A stretch of DNA of 64,000 bases from Seminavis robusta (taxonomy: Eukaryota; Bacillariophyta; Bacillariophyceae; Naviculales; Naviculaceae): positions 1 through 64,000 of the forward strand of contig CAICTM010000130.1 in the NCBI GenBank assembly GCA_903772945.1. Direction: 5' to 3'. Below, piece after piece: positions 10,871 to 21,900 of the stretch. Numbering within the stretch: position 1 is the stretch's first letter; each line of letters starts with the position of its first letter. The notes below the pieces were generated by a model. It made no database searches, was not told the origin of the DNA, and saw only the letters and a list, made by a program, of their open reading frames with translations. A program made the translations under genes and the position numbers.

Positions 10871-11998
10871 GAGGTTAATCTATTCTAGTTCTAGCTTGCA
10901 GCTCGGCTGAAGGAAGAATTGTGAGCAGAGAAGGAGACAACCTTCTTGCGATCGACTGTTCAATGGCTGGAGGAGAGAGTTGGACCGGTCTTGCGTGTTG
11001 TGTTCATTCAAGGTTGCTATCTGTGAGCGGTCTTCGTGGGGTACTATTGCCTTAGAGTGGATCTTGCGAAAGGGCAGTGGCAATCGACATGTATGTGGGG
11101 TATCCATTTCAGGAACGCAGGTGATGACCTGAGGAGTGTAGAGATGTACTTGTTGTGTGTGAGCGAAGTGTGGGAGTAGATTCGTATTTTGTGAGATGGT
11201 ACCAGTCTGGCAACTGTGAGTCGAGTCATTCATCGAGGAACCCATGAGGGTTCAGGTTTCCACGCAGGTCAGTGTGGATGGATAGGGATCGGGATCGTTT
11301 GTCTTCTTTGGCGTGCGGCTGCTCGACAAGCGACTTCGCCGCACCGGTACATGCAATTCAATTGGATTGGTTGAAAGATTCGATTCGCTTCGGAATCTTC
11401 ACTCTAGCTAGCTAGCTACCCTAGCTCCACAAGTTTCACACCCACCTCCGAAACTGTGTCGTTGTTTGTACCTCGAGTAAATACCGGTACATGTTTGGGG
11501 ACACCGACAATCAGTCCCGCATTGTGAGAAAATAGGATTTAAAAAGTGATCATCATTCCGCGAGGGTGCAGAACAAGCAGCAACAGGATTTATTGCTTCC
11601 ACATCAGCTCACTCATACCATCTACAATAGTACAGAACTCATACAGCTCATACCCATATGTCGACCGGTACCAGTATCATAAAAGCCTCGAGCTCTCGCG
11701 CCCTGGCGACTGGCGACTGGAGACCCGGCTGCACGTTCGCAACTTCTGTTTTACACCGTCAGAGTTGTAAGCGATACAGAATGGCTAGCTAGCTAGCTAT
11801 TTAATAGTGTCTTTACTAGCTAGCTACCTGGTAGTTACTGGAGTAGAAGTCACCTCGTTTGGAGCATCACATCGCCCCCCCCCCCCTTCTTGACGACTAC
11901 AGAGGTCCTCTCCGGTCTTTCTTGGATCTACCGGTATCATAATATTATAGCTAATACCTGGTTTCTACTTTCCCAGGTGGGCTCAAGAATCAAGAAGA
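10871..11998. other. Intergenic, upstream of the receptor gene
   Basis: No coding resemblance was seen. The stretch carries several TACCGGTA palindromes, runs of the GCTAGCTAGCTA type near 11406 and 11782, and a C-run at about 11874-11887. The last 150 bases should include the promoter and 5' UTR of the receptor gene, but no specific element was recognised. Confidence 0.5.
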
Positions 11999-13548
11999 AT
12001 GAGTGCTGAATTCTCTTGGAAGCAAAAGTGGCTTGCCATTACCCCCAAGCCGTTTGCGGTGCTCTCCATCACGGGTTCCATGTACATTATCAAGCATATT
12101 GTAACGAGCCCCCAACGGCGTGGCTCTGTCTACCATCGCCTTCTTCTCGGGCTGTCAATCTACGACTTTATGACATCCTCCGCTGTTTTTATGGGTTCTT
12201 GGCCCATTCCATCAGGAACGGATGGGGTGTACCTTGCCAGTGGCACTGTCAGTAAGTACAGTACTTGTTGTTGGGATGAATTCTGTTGCCGAGGTACCGG
12301 TAGTCTACCACCCTGAGCTTGGATGACTGCTAACGCTAGAAAACACTTTTCCGTTCCACACACACAGACACTTGTGCTGCCCAAGGGTTCTTCATCCAAA
12401 ATGGCATTGGGACGCCATTGTACAATGCATCTCTGGGGTTATACTATGTGTTGGTTGTGTTTCTTGGGTGGAAAGAGGACCAACTCAAGAAAGTAGAGCC
12501 ATTTCTACACTTTTTCCCCATTGGATTCTCCGTCACCACAGCCGTTATTGCTGCTGCCACAGACTCGTATCGAAGTTCCAATGTTTGGTGTTGGATCACC
12601 TCGAGCAATACAGCCTTTCGGATGGGATTCTTCTATGGGCCAGTCTGGGCAGCCATGGCTACTGTTGCTATATCCATGTTTCTAATATACTACAAGGTGC
12701 TGGTTCAGGAACGCAAGGTGATGAAATACCAACATGCAGCCAGCATTGTTCAAAACTCTGTGGCTGGTGGTAATAATGAAGCATCCGCCTCCATGAGTAC
12801 ACCTACAGACTCTCCGTCGTCATCCATTCGCCGAAGGTCCATTTTCAACCGCCGTCAGAGTCAACCACCATCAACACTGCGTCAGAGCCGTCGAATTGCC
12901 AGTCAAGGGCTATTTTATGTTGTCTCATTCTTCCTTACATTCGTCTTCCCGTCCTGGGCTCGGGTTTCACAAATGGTCTCGGGAACGTCTCCATTTGCAG
13001 TCACGGCACTCTTTGCTGTCTTCTTTCCCCTTCAAGGGTGAGTGCGTGCTCATCAATTTTAAAATTGGTGTCTTTCATGGAGCTTGCTTCAGCAACCAAA
13101 CTCACAGCGTTTTGTTGCTATTGCCAGCTTCTTTAATGCCATGGTATACTTTCGCCCACGCTACTTGCGCTACCGTCAGGCCAATCCTGATGTTGGCATT
13201 TGTCGGATTCTCTGGAGGGGTTTGCGATCCTTGAGTCCCAAGCGAGAGTCCATGTTCCATGTACAGAACTCCTCACAGGCCTCTGGACGTTGCACGAAAG
13301 CAAGTATTAACAATCCAACTGCCCGGGACAGCATGAGTGTAAAGATAGAAGTGGAGAACGCTGCTGCAGCTATACCCCATCAAGCGAGCGTTAGCGGAGG
13401 CAGTGACAATGACGACAATGCATATTCCCAAACAACATTGAAAGCAGAGAGACTGCACCATGCTTTGTACGGAAAGCCCATAGCTGAAGTTCATGGAGAC
13501 GTGGACGAAGAAGAAGAAGAGAAAGTAGAGGATATGGATCAGTTTTGA
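11999..13548 (+). CDS. Seven-transmembrane G-protein-coupled-receptor-like protein
   Basis: Three exons are deduced: 11999-12251, 12368-13037 and 13128-13548, giving 447 residues. Intron 1 starts GTAAGT and ends CACAG, and intron 2 starts GTGAGT and ends TTGCCAG. Both joins keep the frame, and the second restores PLQGFFNAMVYFRPRY, which looks like the end of helix 7. Seven hydrophobic segments are visible (for example KPFAVLSITGSMYII, GFFIQNGIGTPLYN, FLTFVFPSWARV). The conserved TCAAQGFFIQ start of helix 3 and RPRY after helix 7 resemble cAMP-receptor-like GPCRs of diatoms and slime moulds. The long Ser-rich third cytoplasmic loop and acidic C-tail would be cytosolic. Ligand and G protein are unknown. 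Confidence 0.85.
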
Positions 13549-13619
13549 AGAGGGGCAGTAAAAACACCATTGGCAGCAGTATTGATATGTGTGACACACC
13601 AATCAATAGCGCAGAAAAG

Positions 13620-14122
13620 TCTCCATTTGCTGCCATCTCTCCCCTTCACGGGTGACTTCTCATTGGCGAGTTGCTTCTTCCATGGAGCTTGCTTGAGTAA
13701 CCGAACTCACATGTTCGTTGTTGCCAGCTTCATGGTTTACTTTTGCCCACGCTACTTACGCTACTGCCAGGACAATGTTGGCATTTGTCAGATTCTCTAG
13801 AGGGGTTTGCGATCCTTGAGTCCCAAGCGAGAGTCGATGTTCCATGTACACAACTCCTCCCAGGCCTCTGGAAGGGGGAATTGGCCATCACACCGCCCGG
13901 GACAGCGACTGTTATAGGACGGAAGAAGGCGAAACCGGTGCAGCAATGCGGCATCAGGGGAGCATGAGTGGAGGAAATGAAGAAGATCAAGCAGATAAAT
14001 ATCCAAAGAATATCCAAGGCAGGGCAGCTGACCCAAGCTCTGTACAGTCAGCCTACAGCAGAAGTCAACACAAGGCCGACAAAGAAGACAAAGTTGAGGA
14101 CATCCATCAGGAAGAGGAATAA
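13620..14122 (+). pseudogene. Broken tandem copy of the receptor gene's 3' end
   Basis: Starting about 70 bases after the receptor stop, the sequence repeats the receptor from the end of exon 2 through intron 2 and exon 3 to the acidic tail. Shared stretches include CCCCTTCACGGGTGA versus CCCCTTCAAGGGTGA, the intron, CGCCCACGCTACTT and GGGGTTTGCGATCCTTGAGT. The copy has small deletions and a Trp-to-stop change (TCTCTAGAGG at about 13794-13803 against TCTCTGGAGG in the gene), so it cannot encode the tail. It has no upstream receptor exons. Confidence 0.85.
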
Positions 14123-14813
14123 TAAAACAAGCCAGTTTACCAGTAGTTTAGACATAGTTAACATCGTACAAGTATCATGCTAGCCAGAGGCATTTTGGAG
14201 GTGATGGCCATTCTCTTTTTCTTCTTCAAGACTTTTCTTATAGTTGATGTCTCTTCTGAGTCCAGCATCGTGCATGGTGGCAAGGACAGAAAGATCCTCT
14301 CTCTTAAAGTTGTGACGATGTTTCTGGGCCTGCATGAGCGGTGCCACTCTGCATCAAGTGAGGCAGACTTTGACCCTGATCACGCGATTGGCCAGGAAGT
14401 TCTACTTTTGCCAGGAAGGTTCCGTGGGTTAGGAGGAGAGGGTTTACTCGGCACTCCGATTGGGGGGGGGGGCTGATGAATGGTTGACAAACGTCAGGAA
14501 GATGAGGACGATCTAGCTCATGGAATCAGCTTTTATTGGTCCCTTGATAGACTTGGACGATGCCAGCACGGATTCTTGGTTTGAGGTTTGAAGGAAGCAC
14601 TTGGTGCCAAGCCATCGCGGCAGCGAATGATGAATCATGAACCGAATCGAATAGGAGCTGAAACGTTTTGTACCGTAGCATTCATTTACCGCGATTAATG
14701 TTGGTGAAATACGACCTAATTTGGCGTAGGGCGTTCTGTGGCTGCCAGAGGAAACAACGAAACGGTAATAAGTACCGGTAACAGTAGCTGAGAAGACTTA
14801 AAGAATGCCGGAC
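14123..14813. other. Intergenic, no gene recognised
   Basis: A 99-codon frame (14177-14476) has no family resemblance and is not supported. A G-run lies at 14462-14471. Nothing else stood out before the long hairpin. Confidence 0.5.
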
Positions 14814-14971
14814 GAATGACGATTCGAGTCGTGGATAAATCGAATTCTAATCATTTTTTGGAAGCGTTTTCAAAAATTCATTAGAGTGCTTTTTTGAGCT
14901 CTAATGAATTTTTGAAAACGCTTCCAAAAATTAATTAGGATTCTATTTATCCACGACTCGAATCGTCATTC
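14814..14971. repeat. Long inverted repeat (73-bp arms, 12-base loop), MITE-like
   Basis: Bases 14814-14886 and 14899-14971 are reverse complements with four mismatches by eye. The loop is TGCTTTTTTGAG. Arms begin GAATGACGATTCGAG and end CTCGAATCGTCATTC. The pairing stops exactly at both outer ends, as expected for a small foldback transposon. No clear target-site duplication was seen. It lies about 300 bases past the 3' end of the transporter gene and could also be transcribed as a hairpin RNA. Confidence 0.85.
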
Positions 14972-15269
14972 ACTCCAAGCAAGAGCAGCCAAAACAAGAA
15001 GATGACGAGCAAAAGCCAAGCCTACCACATCCCGATGATCCCATTCCTTTCCCAGTACAGAACAACAAAGAGAAAGGTCAGACAGAGTGGGAGGCGAACG
15101 CCATTCTCCAAGAGAAACTATGACACTTTGATTGAAATCAACATTGTTACATATATTTCTTTCGTCACCAGCGTCAGAATTAATAATTCTTCTCTTATCA
15201 TCAACAACAAACGAGAACAGGTTACATTCTATCTTCTTTCTTTTAGTAGTCGTCATCGTCACTTTGTTT

Positions 15270-17162
15270 TTAGAGAGCTTCGTCGACGGGAGCGGCGAAG
15301 AGCTCGGCATAGATTTTGGTTCCCATGAGAGCAGTTCCAGTGGCGGTGCAGGCAATCAAATAGAGCCAGACAGAACCCCATCCAAAGGCATTCTGCAGTG
15401 GACCCACAGCCAACAATCCGAGAGAGGCGGTGATGGAACCACATCCGTTAATCAATCCAGTAACAGTCCCCAGAGACTTGTTGTTTCCACGGACACTGGG
15501 GTGAGACGCCAAATCAGCAGCCACGGCGGAAGTAATAATGTTGTTGGGTCTGACAGAAGAAAAAAGGAAAGAAAAAATGAAGCATCAAAATCAGAAGAAT
15601 GATCAGACCATTGAAACACGTCAGTAATACCAGTGACGAAAACTCACCCTCCCACCAAGATTCCCATGCAAGCCAACATGAAGAGCAAGGCACCGGGTTG
15701 GAGGTTTCCGGTTTCGGAAAAGCGGGCAAAAACGGCCAGGAAAACCACCAATAGGGACATGAACACTCCAATGACGACGGCACGACGTCCTCCAAAGAAA
15801 TCACTGACGTATCCGACAATGATACCTCCGGGCATCATTCCCACAGAGTATAGAGAGGCAATCAAGTTGGCAGTGACGGGGTCAAAGGTCTTTCCCAAAA
15901 AGTAGGGCAACCAGAAAAAGAGAACGTAGTTGGTCAATTTGAAAAATCCAAAGGCAAAGGCGTATTGGGCCACCATGGGAATAGCGAGGGCTCCGGCGTA
16001 GGAAATGGGAGTAGCACCAGAATCCTCTTCGACGGCAGTTCCGGCCTCGATGGCTTCCTTGCGCTTGGCTTCCATCTTTTCCTTGCGGATGCGGACTTCG
16101 GGGGTAATAATGTCGACATTGGCCGGATCGGCAATGAGACGAGTGGTCAGCACGGCCCAGAAAATGTTGGTGGCAGCGGGAATGACCAAGGCACTCCAGT
16201 AGGGCCATCCGGCCGAGAGAACCCAGGCGGTACAGAGAGCGGCCGTGACATCACCACAGTACTGATGGCAGGTCCAGAATCCAAAGATGGTTCCACGTTT
16301 TCGGATACTGGCGGCGTCACAGAACCAGTTTCCCATGACGGCGGTACCGACGGGTCCTCCCGTGGCCTGGAAGAAACCAAACAAAAAGTAGACGGCCAAG
16401 ATAAAGACATTTCCCAACATGGCACTCAATCCGTGGAAATCAAACCAAATGGCAACAGCAATCAAAAAGAGACAGGTACCGGATCCGAACAAACCAATGG
16501 CCAAGACGATGGTGGGATCAAAGGTATCCCCCAGTTTTCCATTGATAATGTTACCAGCAGCATAGGTGGCCATGAAAACAGTGTCCATTTCGGACAAGAG
16601 AAGAGGAGAGTATCCAGCATCTGTTTCGAGCTGTTGCTTGATGGTAGAATAGCACTTGCGCGAGAAATGGGCCATAAAGTAACCTCCAAAGGTAATGAAA
16701 AAGGCCATTCTGGTGGTCAAAAAAGCATTAAAAATCAATCCCATTCAATAATCCGTCAGAGATGTAGTTTCCCAGGGTATCCATTGAATTATTCAATATA
16801 GGTGAAGCATAGAGAAAGAAATCATTGTTTCAATCAAATATCCACAAATGAAAGCATGGGAGGTACAATCATTGGTCCCATTATCAGAGGTATATGGTGG
16901 CAAAAAATGACCAAGTAGCCCATTAAACCCAAGGGTATCCATAAAATCCAACAGATAATAAATTGATATCCAGAGATAATGGCAAGATAAGGAAAAGCAC
17001 AAGCAAGGACTTGTAGGTTAGATGACAAGCAAAGCCAGTGTCGCTAATAATAGAGATTCGTCTCCTACGAGAAATCACTTACGGCTGGTACGCCTTGAGG
17101 CGCTTAAAGTTCTCGGCATCATCCGAGCTGCTTACAAGAGGCTTGGATTCAGAAGACGACAT
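15270..17162 (-). CDS. SLC37-type sugar-phosphate / glycerol-3-phosphate transporter (MFS)
   Basis: Three exons are deduced on the minus strand: 17162-17083, 16709-15648 and 15549-15270, giving 473 residues. The introns begin GTAAGT and GTGAGT and end CCACCAG and CTGTCAG, and the second join reads LVGGPNNIITSAVAADL. About twelve hydrophobic helices are present. MAHFSRKCYS in helix 1, AVMGNWFCDA with the following KRGTIFGFWTCHQ, and AVAADLASHP near the end match the organophosphate/phosphate antiporter family (GlpT, SLC37). The protein should exchange sugar phosphate or glycerol phosphate for phosphate across an inner membrane. The substrate cannot be read from sequence. The N-terminus is short and shows no obvious plastid presequence. 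The first intron is long (373 nt). Confidence 0.88.
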
Positions 17163-18252
17163 CTTGGCTTGCTTTGACTACTTGACTGATGGCTAACTGA
17201 ATGAATAATAGTATGAGCCAAAGGTTTCCTTGCTTTTACAAAATGACTCTGCTTTGAAAATTTATTTGGTGGTGGATGAACTTGGCTCTCCTCAAATGGC
17301 GAATTTGTGATGGGCGGAGGGTATCTTTTGGTGGGGATGGATCCTTCAGTCACTATGGGACCATTGATTTGATTGGTCCAGAAGTCCCGCCAGTGGCACA
17401 CGACTCTCGAGATTGCGTTTTCGAGGAATGCTTTTTGCACCCTTTTGCGAAGCCACCCATTTGCATTCCGGAAGCAGATGGTATCTTTTCAGAGAGACAG
17501 CTGGATGGAAGGACAGATTCTTCATTCTGTGGTCATCACAGTGAATCTTCAACTCCGACCTCGGGAAACCACAAACCACAAACCAATGCTGAACTGGACT
17601 GAGACAGAACATTTATTTCTTTTGACGTCGCTCTCGGAAGCTACACGTATAATGAATGGATGGCTGTGGAGATGTGGAGATTCAAGATGCCAGCAGTGCC
17701 CGGGATGATGCCCACAACGCTAGCTGGCTAGAGCTAAGGTACCGCTACATGCAGCTGCTACGGTACGGATTGCTACGTGTAGCCTGATACTCCGAACTAA
17801 ACTATCCGAATGGAGTAAGTACAGATAATGTACTAGTATGCTCTAGGGTAGCATGATGCGAGGTGCTGATGGCCATGAATCAGAAGCAAATCAACAGTCA
17901 TGCAAACAATTTGTTGCTGTGTTTCAGAGCGTCACCTTCGATTCCCTCATTGAATATTTGTGGTGTTGCTCCGTCTGGGCCAGCCAAGACCACGGTGAAC
18001 AAGCAAAACTAGCTAGTGCTTCCTTCACTCAGCCTTTGGTCCAGAGCCAACGTCCCTTCTCTGAACCGCCTTTTATTCCCTTCTGAACACAGTGTGGCTA
18101 GCTAGCCAGCCAGTTATTGTATGTAGATCTCCAGCCAATGAGGGATCTTCTCGCCGTTCGTGGACAGCAATTCGATTCTGCAATAAAGATAAGGCTATAA
18201 GGCTACACTGTAATCAAATCGAATAGTCTTTGAAAACCGTGACTATCAATCC
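17163..18252. other. Intergenic, upstream of the transporter
   Basis: No gene was recognised on either strand. The first bases next to 17163 should hold the transporter promoter. Frames up to 110 codons occur but lack any family resemblance, and GCTAGCTAGC-type runs lie near 17720 and 18096. Confidence 0.5.
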
Positions 18253-18585
18253 GTGACTGAGCGTGGCTGGTGCCAAACGCAAAGAGACTTCGAAAAGTTC
18301 AAAAGCCAAAGGCGCTGCCGCCAACACTCGCAATGATAACCAACAACAACCCCAGAATAAGAAGTGAGTCAAGAAAGGCTCAGCCAGCATCGGCACGCAA
18401 GAGATATGAAGCCAAGCCCGCAGCTAGGCACAAAGACCCTCACCTCAGTATTATGATGCTTTGCATGAGCACCTGAAATCGGGAGAGAAGAGATGACAAC
18501 TGGTAGCAACCGAGCTACAATCCGAAACGAAGGAACAATCCAAAGCCAGTGCTGGCCATGTGGTACGGTCGATCTTGCACGTGCG
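18253..18585 (+). pseudogene. Possible fossil of a small lysine-rich gene
   Basis: One frame reads GAKRKETSKSSKAKGAAA from about 18270, where a GTG stands where an ATG might have been. It reaches a GTGAGT splice-like site near 18363 and continues after a CAG near 18449 as YYDALHEHLKSGEKR, then a TGA, then QLVATELQSETKEQSKASAG. Both halves look protein-like and lie in the same frame, but start loss and the stop suggest a dead gene. The family is not recognised, and this may be chance. Confidence 0.25.
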
Positions 18586-18964
18586 CATGTCTGGACTATT
18601 ATGAAGGGCTTGCTAGCTATAGTGGCCATGGCACTGCAGGTTGGTTTTACCAACACACACACATGCCATTTGTCAAGAGTCTCCTGGTCCTGCCAGCTCA
18701 CGAGTCACATTTGAAACCCGTATATATGGATTTAACGACGGTACCAAAGGCATAAAGAAACAACCTTGTTATGACCTTGAAGTGGTCCTGGCAGCACCAC
18801 CATGCGGGACGAGGACCAACTTTGGTGAGCTAGCTATTATTAGCTGGTTAGGTATTCGGCTGCTGTATGCTGGAGCACCTGAAACGGACCTCCAGACACT
18901 CAGCTTTATAAGTCAGGGAGAAGCTAGCTAGTTAGGAGATCGACCGATAGAACAAGGTTCCAAG
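18586..18964. other. Intergenic, upstream of the protease gene
   Basis: No gene is supported. The stretch ends with GCTAGCTAGTTAGG and the presumed 5' UTR of the protease gene. No clear promoter element was recognised. Confidence 0.5.
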
Positions 18965-21900
18965 ATGATTCCCATTTTCACGTTCCCATTCCTTGTGCTA
19001 CTGCTCCTTGGACCTGCGCCCCCGATATCTGTCGAAGCAAACGAAAGGCGACCTTCCCTTCTGCGAGGGGAGAAACGGGGATCTAGTGCTGACAGAGAGA
19101 CGAGTCGTCGGCTGCAGATGGCGATGAATGGCAATGGTGGTGACATGAAATCCATGATGGGAGGGGGTATGTCACGGAAACCTCGCAAGTCAGTGGTTGT
19201 CAAAGGGATGAATGGCTCATTGGGGAAGATCAACGCCAAATTGGAAGAGGGGAACGAAGAAATGCTGATGAGGGAAACCGAGGAGGAGCTCAAGAAACAG
19301 CTAAAGACCCATTTCGGTGGGCATGGAAAAGAACACGTCAAATGTGTTACAGCCGAGATCGATGAACAAGGCGGCGCCCACCTTCGTGTGAAGCAGACCA
19401 TACTTGGAATGGAGGTGGAGGGTGCCTCTCTGATGGTTCACGTTGGTTTCAATGGGACGCTGGATTCCATTAATGGCGAGTTCTTGTCGGATGATGAGGA
19501 AAGTGAGTTTCTCGCAGCACTAGAGAACACAGACATTACTCCTCCAGCAGTGCTCCTTGAATTGGCCTTGCAAGAGGCAGGAATAGAGGAGGGTACGTGG
19601 ATAGGACAGCCCGAGCGAGCAATGGTTAGGCGAGATGGTGACGGCAGTGCATGTCTAGCGTGGAGGCAGGCCATTCAATATAATGTTTCGGAAAATTCAA
19701 AAGGCGACGGCCCGCAGCTAGATTGGATCTTTGCGGACGCTACATACTCGGAAGAGACTCTCTCTGATGGTGACGAAGAAGCTCTAGAAGAACTACCCGA
19801 CGTCTATCAAAATGATACGGATGCACTGAAGTTTCTCGCTTCGTCGCCAATGCACAAAGTTCTCTGCGCAAGACATCCTCAGTACCATGGGACTGGGGTT
19901 CCCAGCATGGAAACATCCGACTGCAATGGCCAAACATCATCTTGTTCCTTAGAGAGCACCTTACCCTACGACATCAACACGGCAGATGCTGCGCTAAATG
20001 CAGCGCATAACTATGCCATTGCAACCTACAAATACTTTTTCAACACGTTTGGAAGAGATTCTCTGGATGGACAAGGCATGACGCTTCGTTCAAGGGTAAA
20101 CTATGGCCAAAACTACAACAATGCATTTTGGAATGGCTATCAGGTTGGTTGCGACACTGGCGCTGTTTTGATGCATTGCTCGATGTCTCTTCTAACGGTT
20201 TGCCTTTTCTTTTCTTTTCTTGAAAAGGTGACTTATGGGACGGGAGATAACGTCAATCTTCGTGCGCTGTCATTGGATGCAGATGTGGTAGCACATGAAC
20301 TCACGCATGGGCTAACCAGCTCAACATCCAAACTAAGGTATCAGGGAGAAAGCGGCGCACTCAATGAAGCCATGAGTGACATTTTTGGTGCCGTCGTGGA
20401 CAAACAGGAGGGAGCAACAGGGGCCGATGTGTGGTATATTGGTGAGGATATTTGGCTGAGAGAACCAGGGGAAGGCTTCAGAAACATGGCTGACCCCGCT
20501 TCCAAGGGAGACTTTGACTATTATCCAACCCGATATGTAGGGAATGGTGACAATGGCGGCGTCCATTACAACTCAGGAATTGGAAACTTGGCTTTCTATC
20601 TGTTGGTCACTGGCGGCATGCATCCCGGGGGCAAGACTCAGGTTGTTGTTGAAGGCATTGGATTCGAAGCGGCAGCTGCAATTTTCTACTGGGCTAACGT
20701 GGATTGCTTGACTGAAAGTTCATCCTTTGAACTGGCGCGGTTTTGCACCGCCGAGGTGTTTGGAGGGGACTATACCATGGACGTTCATCAAGCATGGGAC
20801 GCCGTCGGCGTTCCTGGTGGACTTTCACAAAGTCCAAAAACGCTGCAGGATGGAGTGTCATTGACGGATCAATACGGCAATGATAGACAACAATATCGAC
20901 TGGAGCAAATCGAGGCTGGAGATGTAGTTACATGCTCCTTCACAGCGGACTCGGGCGACCCCGATCTCTATCTATCCTTCGGTAGCGAGCCTGGAGTTTG
21001 GCCCTACTATGAAGACAACGCTTGTTCTAGTTATACTGCTTCCGCTGAAGAATCTTGCACAACGTTCCCTGCAACTGAACTCACCACACTCTTCATCCTT
21101 GTGCATGCGTGGGATGCTGTGCCCTACACTAGCATGGAAATCACTTGCAGCATCAACGGAGGCAACCAAGCTCTGGACGGACTTCCCAGCAGTGCTCCTA
21201 CTGCTAGTTCCTCTCCAAGTACAGCTCCAAGTTTGACGCCAACCGACGCCCCTACGGGCAGCGCAAGTCAAACTTCAACAGCCGAAACTTTTGCTCCTTC
21301 TCTTGTTCCCAGCACTGTGCCAAGTCTCTCCCCGAGTAGTTCACCATCCGGAAGTCCCTCAGTGTCACCGACTCGTCGTCCGACCAGTCCGCCCATGTTG
21401 CCACCGGTTGAGCGGCCTCCCCCTCCTCCACCCAGTGGCTGTTTCTCGAGCGATACTCCAGTCTCTGCATTGGGAAGAGGCGTCATTTTGATGAGCGAGT
21501 TGGAGATTGGAGACCAAGTGCTTACTGTTGATAGCAACCATGATGTACACTATGAACCTGTCTATGGGTTTGCCCATCGCCACAACATGGAGTCGATGGA
21601 GTTTACCCAGATTCACTATGCAGTGGCGGATAGTACCGACGAAGCCGATCCAGATGCTAGTCGAAGTCCTCTGGAGATGACTGACAGCCATCTCTTGTTC
21701 ATTTCAGGCAAGGTTCATCCCATTCGAGCAGATGCAGTGAGGGTGGATGACCAGCTGGTTATTTTTCGGCCAAAATCCAACAGCTCCTCCACCGCGACCG
21801 TGACGCGGGTCGAAAGAGTGTTGCGAAGTGATGGTGTTTTTGCACCTTTGACACCCAGTGGCACGATCATTGTCCATGAAACGGGGATCTTGGCGTCTAC

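Noticed and set aside
15965-16801. 278-codon plus-strand frame
   Set aside because: It lies exactly antisense to the transporter exon, is rich in Gly and Asn as expected from a mirror frame, and has no family resemblance.
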